DNA from: Sinorhizobium meliloti 4H41
GTDB lineage: Bacteria; Pseudomonadota; Alphaproteobacteria; Rhizobiales; Rhizobiaceae
Direction: 5' to 3'
Length of the DNA: 64,000 nucleotides
Assembly (NCBI RefSeq): GCF_000375585.1
Contig: NZ_AQWP01000010.1
Location: 1-64,000, forward strand
Shown: piece after piece, positions 1-7,614 of the stretch
Layout of the letters: each line of letters opens with the position of its first letter
How positions within the stretch are numbered: position 1 is the first letter of the stretch
Position numbers and translations under genes: made by a program
Notes under the pieces: model-generated
Seen by the model: only the letters and a program-made list of their open reading frames with translations
Database searches by the model: none
Told to the model about the DNA's origin: nothing

Positions 1-21
1 GTAAGCGGTGACGTGAGGCCG

Positions 22-1620
22 TTACTTCTTGAAGTTCCAGGGCATTAGAGCGTCGAGATCGCTTGATGGCCAACCTGCGGCGATACGCTCGAGCGTCTGC
101 GTCAGCCAGGCCAGCGGATCGACTTCGTTCATCTTGGCGGACTGGATGAGCGTAGAGAGCGTCGCCCAAGTCCTTCCGCCGCCGGCATTTCCGGCAAATA
201 GGCTATTCTTCCGAACAATTGCCTGAGGCCGGATTGCACGCTCAACAATGTTGGAGTCTATCTCGATGCGCCCGTCATGGAGGAATTGTTCGAAGGCTTC
301 CCGTCGATTAAGGGCATAGCGAATTGCCTCAGCGAGCTTTGATTTTCCAGAGATGCGGGGCAGCGTGTCCTGCCAGAGTTTGTAGAGATCGGCAACGACT
401 GCAGCGGAGGCCTCCTGACGGGCGGCAACGCGAACATCGGGGCTTTGTCCGCGCACCGTTTCCTCGATCGACCAAAGTGCGCCCATCTTTTCGATTGTTG
501 CCGTTGCCACCTTTGAGCTGTCGTTTGCGTGCAGCTCGTAAAACCGACGTCGACCATGCGCCCAGCACCCCGCCAAAAGAGCGCCGTCGTTTCCGCGGTC
601 AGGGCGGGCAACACGGTTATAGGCAGTGTATCCGTCGATCTGCAGAATGCCGCGATAGCCTTCGAGATGGCGAGCAACACAATCACCGGATCGACTGTCT
701 TCAAAGCGATAGGCCACCATCGGCGGTCCACTGCCGCCGAACGGTCGGTCGTCCCGCGCGTAAGCCCATAAATACGCTGTCTTTGCCGACCCCGATCCGG
801 GAACAAGTGTCGGCAATGTCGTCTCGTCGGCGAATATTCGTTCGCCTCTCTTGATCTGGCTGAAGATGTAGTCCGCGAGGATCTCGAGTTCGAACCCGAG
901 CTTGCCCATCCACCGTGCCATGATCCCGCGGTCGACTTCGACATGATCGCGCAGGAAGATCGCCTCCTGTCGATAAAGCGGCAACCCGTCGCCATATTTA
1001 GAAACCGCGACATAGGCGAGCAACGCTTCTGTCGGAATGCCGCTTTCGACGATATGCGCCGGGGCCGATGCCTGGATGACACCGTCTTCGTTCTTGAAGG
1101 CATACTTCGGGCGATGGGTGACAATCACCCGGAACTTTGGCGGGATAACATCAAGCCGCTCGGAGATATCTTCCCCGATCAGGACCTTCTGTTTGCCAGC
1201 ATGTTCGGGCAGTTCGTCCGGTTCAATGACCACATGCACCCGCTCCAGGTGCGGAGGAAAGCCCGTGCGTGGACGCGGCGCACGCCTTGCAGCGGCTGGA
1301 TTGCGACCCTTGGAAACCAGCGCCTCGATCGCGGCAATGCCAGTGTCGATTTCTTCGAAGACAAACGCGCCCTGTTCGTCCAGGTCTGCCTCGATGGTCT
1401 TTCCCTGCTTTTCCGAGCGGCGGCCATACCTGTATCGATTGAAGGCTTTGAGGATCAGCTTCAACTTGGCGATCTGTTCGTCAGCGTCCGCATTGCGGGC
1501 CTTCAGATCAGCGACTTCGTCTTCCAGAACATCGGCGCGCGCAGCCTTTGCGGCCATCGCCATGACCATGGCTTTCAGCGCATCAACGTCATCAGGAAGC
1601 TCGAGATCGGCTGGTGTCAT
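22..1620 (-). CDS. tnpC: IS66 transposase TnpC (DDE enzyme)
   Basis: This 532-residue protein is the catalytic transposase of the IS66 element. It has an N-terminal coiled-coil/leucine-zipper-like stretch (about residues 25-60) ending in YRYGRRSEK, typical of the family. Candidate DDE acidic residues lie in FADETT (about residue 265), QIDGYTAY (about 330) and SNIVERAIRP (Glu near 461), with the conserved CWAHGRRRF between them. The C-terminal IS66 tail is present. The length is normal for the family and no frame disruption is seen. It is transcribed after tnpA and tnpB with a gap of about 70 bases. Confidence 0.95.
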   Translation of the reverse strand: MTPADLELPDDVDALKAMVMAMAAKAARADVLEDEVADLKARNADADEQIAKLKLILKAFNRYRYGRRSEKQGKTIEADLDEQGAFVFEEIDTGIAAIEALVSKGRNPAAARRAPRPRTGFPPHLERVHVVIEPDELPEHAGKQKVLIGEDISERLDVIPPKFRVIVTHRPKYAFKNEDGVIQASAPAHIVESGIPTEALLAYVAVSKYGDGLPLYRQEAIFLRDHVEVDRGIMARWMGKLGFELEILADYIFSQIKRGERIFADETTLPTLVPGSGSAKTAYLWAYARDDRPFGGSGPPMVAYRFEDSRSGDCVARHLEGYRGILQIDGYTAYNRVARPDRGNDGALLAGCWAHGRRRFYELHANDSSKVATATIEKMGALWSIEETVRGQSPDVRVAARQEASAAVVADLYKLWQDTLPRISGKSKLAEAIRYALNRREAFEQFLHDGRIEIDSNIVERAIRPQAIVRKNSLFAGNAGGGRTWATLSTLIQSAKMNEVDPLAWLTQTLERIAAGWPSSDLDALMPWNFKK

Positions 1621-1693
1621 GCCCTAATGTAGAGCACATTTCGGCGAGATTTTCCCTCAGTTTCAGCCGCCTGATTCACTCTGCCGCAGGGCT

Positions 1694-2038
1694 TTACCCA
1701 GCAAATTCCGGCCGCTTTACTGCAACCGTGCGCACGCGCTTCCAGTCCATCCCGTCCACCAGCGCCATCAGTTGGGCGTGGTTGAGCTGCACGCGGGACC
1801 GCCCGATTTTCGGCCAGACGAACTGATTTTTTTCGAGCCGCTTCGAATACAGGCAGACGCCTGAGCCATCCCACCAGGCGATCTTGATTCTGTCTGCTCT
1901 TTTGGCGCGGAAAACGTAGAGCGAGCCATTGAATGGATCACTTCCAGCATCACGCACCAGCGCCAATAGGCTATCCGGACCTTTGCGGAAGTCGACGGGA
2001 TGACTGGCCAAGAAGACCTTCGTACCAGCCGGGATCAT
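1694..2038 (-). CDS. tnpB: IS66 accessory protein TnpB
   Basis: This 114-residue protein belongs to the IS66 Orf2/TnpB family, a small protein required with TnpA and TnpC for transposition. It starts MIPAGTKVFL and contains the family signatures VDFRKG, LYVFRAKRADRIKI, WWDGSGVCLYSKRLE and FVWP. I place the start at the ATG at 2036-2038, which overlaps the tnpA stop as ATGA. The open frame runs further upstream, but that part is out-of-frame tnpA sequence. The overlap implies translational coupling, as usual in IS66. Confidence 0.94.
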   Translation of the reverse strand: MIPAGTKVFLASHPVDFRKGPDSLLALVRDAGSDPFNGSLYVFRAKRADRIKIAWWDGSGVCLYSKRLEKNQFVWPKIGRSRVQLNHAQLMALVDGMDWKRVRTVAVKRPEFAG

Positions 2039-2394
2039 GCAGAGCGTACCGCGCGGATAAGCCTGACGAGATGGGGCTCGTCGATCCCGACATTCACGCG
2101 GATCACAGCGTCGCCGATCATGATGTCCGCGGTGGAGCTTTCGCCCCGAGCCGTATCGACAACGGCCTCCGCTTTCAAACGGGCATTGCGCCGCCATGTG
2201 AACAACTGCGATGGGTCGATCCCTATACGCCTCGCTATCGCCGAAACGCTCGCACCGGGCTCCATGCTCTCGGCTACCGCCTGAGCCTTGAACTCATCTG
2301 ACCAGCGTCGAACCTCTCGCGGCGCGCCCTCCAGACGACCCGCAACGGCTTCGATCATATGGAACGTTCTATGTTCGGACATAGCTTCAGACAT
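2035..2394 (-). CDS. tnpA: IS66 accessory protein TnpA (HTH)
   Basis: This 119-residue protein is the first gene of the IS66 element and matches the Orf1/TnpA family. A helix-turn-helix lies around residues 30-70, with WSDEFKAQAV and ASVSAIARRIGIDPSQLFTW. A variable tail follows. It overlaps tnpB by four bases. Methionines at residues 5 and 13 are possible alternative starts. Its promoter should lie in the 87 bases between 2394 and the right IS end. Confidence 0.93.
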   Translation of the reverse strand: MSEAMSEHRTFHMIEAVAGRLEGAPREVRRWSDEFKAQAVAESMEPGASVSAIARRIGIDPSQLFTWRRNARLKAEAVVDTARGESSTADIMIGDAVIRVNVGIDEPHLVRLIRAVRSA

Positions 2395-2498
2395 AGCAAT
2401 TCATACCAAGCTCATTCCCTGAGCTCACACGAATAAGCCCGATAACCCGCTATCGCCAGACGGGATCAATGCACCGCTTACCACCACGGGAGGCTTAA

Positions 2499-2750
2499 AT
2501 GGAAAGCGCAGGTGTAGGCTGGATTGCTGCAATCATCATCGGTGGGGTCGCCGGTTGGCTCGCCGAGATGTTCATGAAGTCCAACATGGGACTCATTATG
2601 AACATCGTCCTTGGTGTCGTTGGCGCGTTCGTGGCCAACCTTTTACTTAGCCTGATCGGCGTGAATCTCGGTGGCTGGATCGGGTACCTAATCGCCGGTT
2701 TCATCGGGGCCTGCATTCTCATCGCAGTTGCCCGAGCGATCAAACGATAA
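2499..2750 (+). CDS. GlsB/YeaQ/YmgE family small membrane protein
   Basis: This 83-residue, very hydrophobic protein has three predicted membrane segments and the glycine-rich pattern of the GlsB/YeaQ/YmgE 'transglycosylase-associated' family: GWIAAIIIGGVAGWLAE near the N terminus and GWIGYLIAGFIGACIL near the C terminus. Members are inner-membrane proteins often induced by general stress; their molecular role is unknown. GGGAGG at 2488-2493 is a good ribosome site five bases before the ATG. The IS66 right end lies at 2481, so any native promoter further upstream has been separated from the gene. Confidence 0.85.
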   Translation: MESAGVGWIAAIIIGGVAGWLAEMFMKSNMGLIMNIVLGVVGAFVANLLLSLIGVNLGGWIGYLIAGFIGACILIAVARAIKR

Positions 2751-2811
2751 AAACAAGAAGCGCCAAGGACACGGATGCCGAGCTCAACCTGGCGCATGAT
2801 TGCCATGTCGC

Positions 2812-2985
2812 GAACGACACCACACGCCGCCTGCCCTCGTAGGCGTGAAAGTCGAAAGGCTTGAAGAGAAGCCCCGGCATCGCCTCCAGAAGTACCTCCT
2901 GGAGCTTCTGCGGAACGATACCCGCTTGGTAGCGGAAGCCCTCAGGCAGATTGCCGGGCGGGTTTCCGAATAGGTCTCCTTGCAC
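2812..2985 (-). pseudogene. AlkB-like 2OG-Fe(II) oxygenase remnant (5' end only)
   Basis: The first 58 or so residues read from a GTG at 2985 resemble the start of the AlkB-type alkylated-nucleic-acid dioxygenase family: LPEGFRYQ, then FKPFDFHAYEGRRRVVSF, which in intact homologues leads into the substrate lid and the HxD...H iron site. Here the match stops after VVSF and the frame continues as unrelated sequence into the end of the glsB-like gene. The iron-binding region is absent. GAGG lies upstream of the GTG, so the remnant may still be translated but cannot be an active oxygenase. The assignment is from family recall. Confidence 0.6.
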
Positions 2986-3069
2986 TGAAGCACCTCGTTT
3001 TCGGGACGCAAGCCTGCCTTGGAGAACATTCGAGAGGCTCGCACGTTCCCCGAAGCGCCAAGCGGGAGT

Positions 3070-3564
3070 TTACCGCCCGACCTGGGGGAGAATATCAATC
3101 AGCCGGACCGGACGCAGGCCTCTCGCATCCACCCCCACATCGAACTGCCGCGGGATCGGCTTCAACCTGCCATGGGAGTGCCCGTGCAGATTAATCGACT
3201 TCTTTCCCATCTGGTTCCATGTCCGGAACGGATAATGGCAAAGGACGAGCAGCCGTCCATCGACCATCAGCTCCGCGTAATGCTGCACGCTGTGCCAGCC
3301 GCTCGCCCCGGTCGTGTCGATCGGGTCGTTGTTGCCTACGATGAGGTGCTTGCGGCCGTTCAGACGGGACAGCAGATCTTCGGCAAGTCCGGTTCTCTTT
3401 GCCGCGAAGTCGCCAAGGTGCCAGACGTCGTCCTGCGGCGAGACGGTTTCGTTCCAATTGGCGATCAGGGCGGCGTCATGCTCGGCCATATTGGAAAACG
3501 GGCGGCGGTCGATGCGAAGCACACGCGGATCGCCGTAATGCGTGTCGCCCGTGAAATAGATCAT
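3070..3564 (-). CDS. Metallophosphoesterase family protein
   Basis: This 164-residue protein carries a compact calcineurin-like phosphoesterase fold: FTGDTHYGD at the N terminus (metal-binding Asp and His), WHLGDFA, a GNND version of the GNHE/GNHD motif, CHYPFRTW and HGHSHG near the C terminus. It probably hydrolyses phosphomono- or diesters with two metal ions; the substrate is unknown. I chose the ATG at 3562-3564 because the protein begins directly with the first motif, as in short relatives. An upstream open extension of 62 residues has no family similarity. It diverges from the oxidoreductase operon on its right. Confidence 0.82.
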   Translation of the reverse strand: MIYFTGDTHYGDPRVLRIDRRPFSNMAEHDAALIANWNETVSPQDDVWHLGDFAAKRTGLAEDLLSRLNGRKHLIVGNNDPIDTTGASGWHSVQHYAELMVDGRLLVLCHYPFRTWNQMGKKSINLHGHSHGRLKPIPRQFDVGVDARGLRPVRLIDILPQVGR

Positions 3565-3735
3565 CTCGCCAATCGCTGTCCCTGCCCGGCCGCCGCGGTC
3601 GTGCCGCATGCGAACAATTTTCGGAACATTCATCCGATTGCCGGGTTCTGGCAACCCCTGCCGCCTCGCGCGACTGACCTGCCCCGCTCCGCGGCGCGAG
3701 ATGTCGCGGCTGATGCAAATTGAGAGGGTGTGCTC

Positions 3736-4302
3736 ATGCCATCGCCCCACCGAACGCCTAAGGCGGCACCCATCCCGCCTGCCGGCTCAGCGCTGATCCT
3801 GCTGAAGATCAACGGCGTCGACCATTCCCTGTCGATCGACCCACGCACCTCTCTGCTGGACGTTCTGCGCGAGCATTTGAGCCTTACCGGGCCCAAAAAG
3901 GGATGCAATCAGGGCGCCTGCGGGGCCTGCACGGTTTTGGTGGACGGTCAGCGCGTCCTGTCCTGCCTATCGCTGGCGCTTCAGCTTGAAGGCCGGGAGA
4001 TCACCACGATCGAAGGCATTGCCAATGGCGAGCTTCACCCGCTTCAGGCCGCATTCATAGAGCATGACGGTTTCCAATGCGGCTATTGCACCCCCGGGCA
4101 GATCTGTTCGGCGATCGGAATGTTCCAAGAATTTCAAAGCGGCTTGCCGAGCGCCGTGACCGGGGACATGGCCGCGGCTACGATCGAATTCTCGGACGCC
4201 GAGATCAAGGAACGCATGAGCGGAAACCTCTGCCGTTGCGGGGCTTATGTCGGCATCTGCGAGGCGATCCACAGCGCATTTGACCGCAAGGTGGCGAAAT
4301 GA
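3736..4302 (+). CDS. Aldehyde oxidoreductase, 2Fe-2S subunit (PaoA-like)
   Basis: This 188-residue protein is the small electron-transfer subunit of a xanthine-oxidase-family enzyme. A plant-type ferredoxin domain (CNQGACGACTV, then RVLSC) is followed by the all-helical second 2Fe-2S domain (CGYCTPGQ and NLCRCGAY). Both cysteine quartets are intact. The insert between GYCTPGQ and the last motif resembles PaoA/YagT. No Tat motif is evident, unlike E. coli PaoA, so cytoplasmic location is possible. The ATG at 3736 is preceded by GAGAGG with eight-base spacing and is preferred over the GTG at 3730. The next gene overlaps by four bases. Confidence 0.9.
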   Translation: MPSPHRTPKAAPIPPAGSALILLKINGVDHSLSIDPRTSLLDVLREHLSLTGPKKGCNQGACGACTVLVDGQRVLSCLSLALQLEGREITTIEGIANGELHPLQAAFIEHDGFQCGYCTPGQICSAIGMFQEFQSGLPSAVTGDMAAATIEFSDAEIKERMSGNLCRCGAYVGICEAIHSAFDRKVAK

Positions 4303-5282
4303 AGAGCTTCGCCTATGCGAGAGCGACTGATCTGGAAGCCGCCGTGCAGCTCCTCTCCAAGACGCCGAATGCGAAGTTGCTCGGCGGCGGCACCAACCTT
4401 GTGGACCTGATGCGCGAGAACATCGAACAGCCGGACGCGCTGGTGGATGTGACCGGGCTGCCTCTGGACCGGATCGAGGAGCGGCCGAATGGCGGCCTTG
4501 CTATCGGTGCGACGGTGCGGAACACGACGGTCGCCGGTCATCCGGTCGTGCGGGACCGCTATCCGCTTCTGGCCCAGGCGATCGTGTTCGGAGCATCGGG
4601 CCAGATCCGCAACATGGCGACCGTTGCGGGCAACCTCATGCAGCGAACGCGTTGCCTCTATTTCTACGACCACGCGGCGCGCTGCAACAAGCGTGCGCCG
4701 GGAGCGGGATGCGATGCGATCGGGGGCTTCAATCGGATGCACGCGATCCTCGGAGCCTCGGACAGCTGCATCGCCACGCATCCGTCCGATATGTGCGTCG
4801 CCCTGGCGGCTCTCGATGCGAAGGTGAACGTCGTCGGGCCCAGCGGCGCGCGCACGATTGCCTTAGAGGACTTCCACCGTTTGCCGGAGCATACCCCCCA
4901 TATCGAGACCGATCTGCAGCCCGGCGAACTTATCACCGGCATCGAGATCCCGCCGCTCGGCTTCGCCAGGCGCTCGCTCTACCGGAAGGTCCGCGACCGC
5001 GCGAGCTATGCTTTTGCCCTGGTCAGCGTGGCCGCCGCTCTGGAGATCGACAGCGGCAAGGTCAGGAACGTCCGCCTGGCGCTCGGGGGCGTGGCGCACA
5101 AGCCGTGGCGGGCTACCGAAGCCGAGCGCGTCCTGACGGGAGCGAACGCTGGTGCCGAGAGCTTCAGACAGGCGGCGGAAGCCGAACTCGCGCCGGCAAG
5201 AGGCCTAGCCCATAACGCCTTCAAGGTCGAGTTGGCGAAGCGCACGATCGTCGGCGTGTTGGGCGAATTGGCCGGAGGGTAA
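4299..5282 (+). CDS. Aldehyde oxidoreductase, FAD subunit (PaoB-like)
   Basis: This 327-residue protein is the FAD-binding subunit of the same molybdenum enzyme. It has LLGGGTNLVDLM (FAD pyrophosphate loop) and the second FAD loop NMATVAGNLMQ, followed by the CO dehydrogenase flavoprotein C-terminal domain. A cysteine-containing insertion (about residues 120-170: RCLYFYDHAARC, then GAGC and DSC) resembles the segment that binds a 4Fe-4S cluster in PaoB, a subgroup feature absent from ordinary xanthine dehydrogenases. The start overlaps the previous stop as ATGA, which points to coupled translation and assembly. Confidence 0.9.
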   Translation: MKSFAYARATDLEAAVQLLSKTPNAKLLGGGTNLVDLMRENIEQPDALVDVTGLPLDRIEERPNGGLAIGATVRNTTVAGHPVVRDRYPLLAQAIVFGASGQIRNMATVAGNLMQRTRCLYFYDHAARCNKRAPGAGCDAIGGFNRMHAILGASDSCIATHPSDMCVALAALDAKVNVVGPSGARTIALEDFHRLPEHTPHIETDLQPGELITGIEIPPLGFARRSLYRKVRDRASYAFALVSVAAALEIDSGKVRNVRLALGGVAHKPWRATEAERVLTGANAGAESFRQAAEAELAPARGLAHNAFKVELAKRTIVGVLGELAGG

Positions 5283-5283
5283 G

Positions 5284-7575
5284 ATGAGCGTCCTGCAGAA
5301 GCTTATGGAAACCGTCGTCCAGTTCATGCCCGACAAGGCGCCGGACCCGCTCATCCACAAACACGGTTACCTCGGCACGCCCGTCAGCCGCGTTGACGGG
5401 CAGCGGAAGGTGAAGGGTGAAGCGCGCTTCGCCGCGGAATTCGAGATCGAACATCTGGCCTATGCCGTTCCGGTCTGCAGCACGATCGCCAAGGGACGGA
5501 TTGTCGGAATCGACGCCTCCGATGCGGAAAGGAGTCCAGGCGTCATAACGATCGTCACCGCCGAAATCGCCCCGAAGATGAAACGACCGCCACTCATGGA
5601 CGTAAGGCACATGGACAAGGGGTTCGCGGCGAGTGATCTCGCTGTTCTGCAGGACGACGAGATCAGTTGGAATGGGCAGCCCGTCGCGGTTGTCGTTGCC
5701 GAAACGCTCGAACAGGCGGAGGATGCGGCTTCGCTCGTGCGCGTCGACTATGATGAGAAAGCAGCGCGGGTTTCGTTCGCGGACCTCAAGGCGGAAGCGA
5801 CCGTGCCGTCCGCCGTCATGGGCGAAGATCCCGAACTCGAGATCGGCAACCCGGAGAAGGCTTTCGCGGCGGCGGCATTCAAGGTCGACCATCTCTACCG
5901 GACACCGCACTACAACCACAACGCCATCGAGCCGCATGCGACGATTGCCGCCTGGGACGAAGACGGCAGGTTGACGGTTTTCGACTCGACCCAATTCGTA
6001 AACGGCTGCAAGCACGCACTCGCCGGCATGTTTGGCCTTAGGGGGCACGACGTGCGCGTCATCGCGCCATTCGTCGGCGGGGGCTTCGGCGGCAAGGCCG
6101 CCTTGTGGAATCACACCGCGCTCTGTGCGGCGGCGGCCGAAGTCGCCAATCGCCCCGTCAAAATGGCGCTCGCCCGCGAAGACGTTTTCCGCCTCATCGG
6201 CGGCCGCACGCCTTCGGAACAGCGCGTCGCGCTCGGCGCCGATGAGGATGGAAAATTCGCGGCGATCATTCACACCGGGGTGACGGCGACGACGACCCAC
6301 GCCAAGTTTCCCGAACAATTTTCATTGACTCCGCGGCATCTCTACGCCTCGCGGACAATGTCCGTCGGTCAGAAGGTCGTCGATCTCGATACCGTCGCCA
6401 ACACATGGATGCGCGCGCCGGGGGAATCGATCGGCACTTTCGCTCTGGAATCGGCCATAGACGAACTCGCCTACGCGATAAAGATCGATCCGGTCGAACT
6501 TCGCCGCTTGAACGAGCCCGAAAAGGATCCCACGAAAGGCACGGAATTTTCGAGCCGTCATCTCGTCGAGGCCTATCGGCGCGGCGCGGAAAAGTTCGGC
6601 TGGAGCCGGCGGCCGGCCGAACCGTGTTCGCAGCGCGATGGAAAATGGCTGATCGGACAAGGTGTTGCGACGGCCTATTACCCGGTCTTCCGCTTTCCCG
6701 CCGCAGTTCGCCTTCGCATTTCCGCAGACGGCAGCGCACTCGTGCAAGCGGCGGCGAACGAAATGGGTATGGGAACGGCGACGGTGCAGATTCAGCACGC
6801 AGCCGACCGTCTCGGCCTGCCGCTGGAGATGGTTTCATTCCGCTATGGCGACTCCGCCCTGCCGGATTCGCCGATCATCGCCGGCGGCTCGAGCCAGACC
6901 GGCAGCATCGCCGCGGCGGTCCAGGTGGCCGTCGAAAAGATCCATCGCGAACTCATCAAGCTCGCCGGAAACGGCTCGCCGCTGGCAGGTGCAAACGTAG
7001 AGTTCGAGGCACGCGACGGCGGGCTTTTCCTGTCCGGCGAGGGAAGCAAGGGCGAGACCTATGCCTCGATCCTCAAGCGCGCCGGCCGTGATTTCATTGA
7101 AGTGGAAGAGACTTCGGGAATGCCGTTCGAGGTAATGAAGTACTCCATGGCCTCCTACGGCGCGCAGTTCTGCGAAGCGCGCGTCAACCGGGAATCTGGC
7201 GAAGTGCGGCTCTCGCGCTGGCTCGGCTCCTTCGATTGCGGCCGGATCCTCAATCCGAAAACGGCCGTCAGCCAGCTTCGCGGCGGGATCGTCATGGGGA
7301 TCGGCATGGCTCTCGCGGAGGAAACCCTGCTCGACGCGCGCCGCGGGCGGATCATGAATCCGTCACTCGCCGAATATCATGTCCCGGTGCATCTCGACGT
7401 GCCGCATATCGAGGTCATCTACAACGACATTCCCGACGAACATACGCCGCTTGGCGCACACGGGGTCGGCGAAATCGGCATAACGGGCGCGGCGGCGGCA
7501 ATTGCGAATGCCATCTTCCACGCGACGGGAAAACGCATTCGCGATCTGCCGATAACGCTCGACAAGCTGCTATGA
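5284..7575 (+). CDS. Aldehyde oxidoreductase, molybdopterin subunit (PaoC-like)
   Basis: This 763-residue catalytic subunit binds the molybdenum cofactor. The N-terminal aldehyde oxidase a/b hammerhead (about residues 35-145) is followed by the large Moco-binding domain with GGGFGGK near residue 260, and the C-terminal GVGEIGITG holds the catalytic glutamate. Its length matches PaoC/YagR-type enzymes, which oxidise a broad range of aldehydes to acids. GGAGGG lies just before the ATG. It completes a tight three-gene operon. No PaoD/XdhC-type cofactor-insertion chaperone is present nearby, so that function would have to come from elsewhere. The physiological substrate cannot be read from the sequence. 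Confidence 0.9.
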   Translation: MSVLQKLMETVVQFMPDKAPDPLIHKHGYLGTPVSRVDGQRKVKGEARFAAEFEIEHLAYAVPVCSTIAKGRIVGIDASDAERSPGVITIVTAEIAPKMKRPPLMDVRHMDKGFAASDLAVLQDDEISWNGQPVAVVVAETLEQAEDAASLVRVDYDEKAARVSFADLKAEATVPSAVMGEDPELEIGNPEKAFAAAAFKVDHLYRTPHYNHNAIEPHATIAAWDEDGRLTVFDSTQFVNGCKHALAGMFGLRGHDVRVIAPFVGGGFGGKAALWNHTALCAAAAEVANRPVKMALAREDVFRLIGGRTPSEQRVALGADEDGKFAAIIHTGVTATTTHAKFPEQFSLTPRHLYASRTMSVGQKVVDLDTVANTWMRAPGESIGTFALESAIDELAYAIKIDPVELRRLNEPEKDPTKGTEFSSRHLVEAYRRGAEKFGWSRRPAEPCSQRDGKWLIGQGVATAYYPVFRFPAAVRLRISADGSALVQAAANEMGMGTATVQIQHAADRLGLPLEMVSFRYGDSALPDSPIIAGGSSQTGSIAAAVQVAVEKIHRELIKLAGNGSPLAGANVEFEARDGGLFLSGEGSKGETYASILKRAGRDFIEVEETSGMPFEVMKYSMASYGAQFCEARVNRESGEVRLSRWLGSFDCGRILNPKTAVSQLRGGIVMGIGMALAEETLLDARRGRIMNPSLAEYHVPVHLDVPHIEVIYNDIPDEHTPLGAHGVGEIGITGAAAAIANAIFHATGKRIRDLPITLDKLL

Positions 7576-7614
7576 GAGCGCTTTCAGAACGACGCACTTT
7601 TCCTCGGAAGAGCC

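Larger units (their letters stand above)
1..2481. mobile_element. Complete IS66-family insertion sequence
   Basis: The first ten bases of the window, GTAAGCGGTG, are the exact inverse of CACCGCTTAC at 2472-2481. Both have the GTAA... terminus usual for IS66 elements, and the similarity continues imperfectly for about ten more bases. Between them lie the three usual IS66 genes tnpA, tnpB and tnpC in order on the minus strand, all open, so the element looks intact and potentially active. IS66 elements normally duplicate 8 bp of target. The right flank would be CACCACGG (2482-2489), but the left flank lies outside the window, so the duplication cannot be checked here. The right end sits 17 bp before the start codon of the next gene. 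Confidence 0.93.

Noticed and set aside
943-1632. A 229-codon plus-strand frame inside the IS66 element
   Set aside because: It is the complement of tnpC, which has the full transposase motifs.
3019-3723. A 234-codon plus-strand frame
   Set aside because: It is the complement of the metallophosphoesterase gene, whose motifs are complete.
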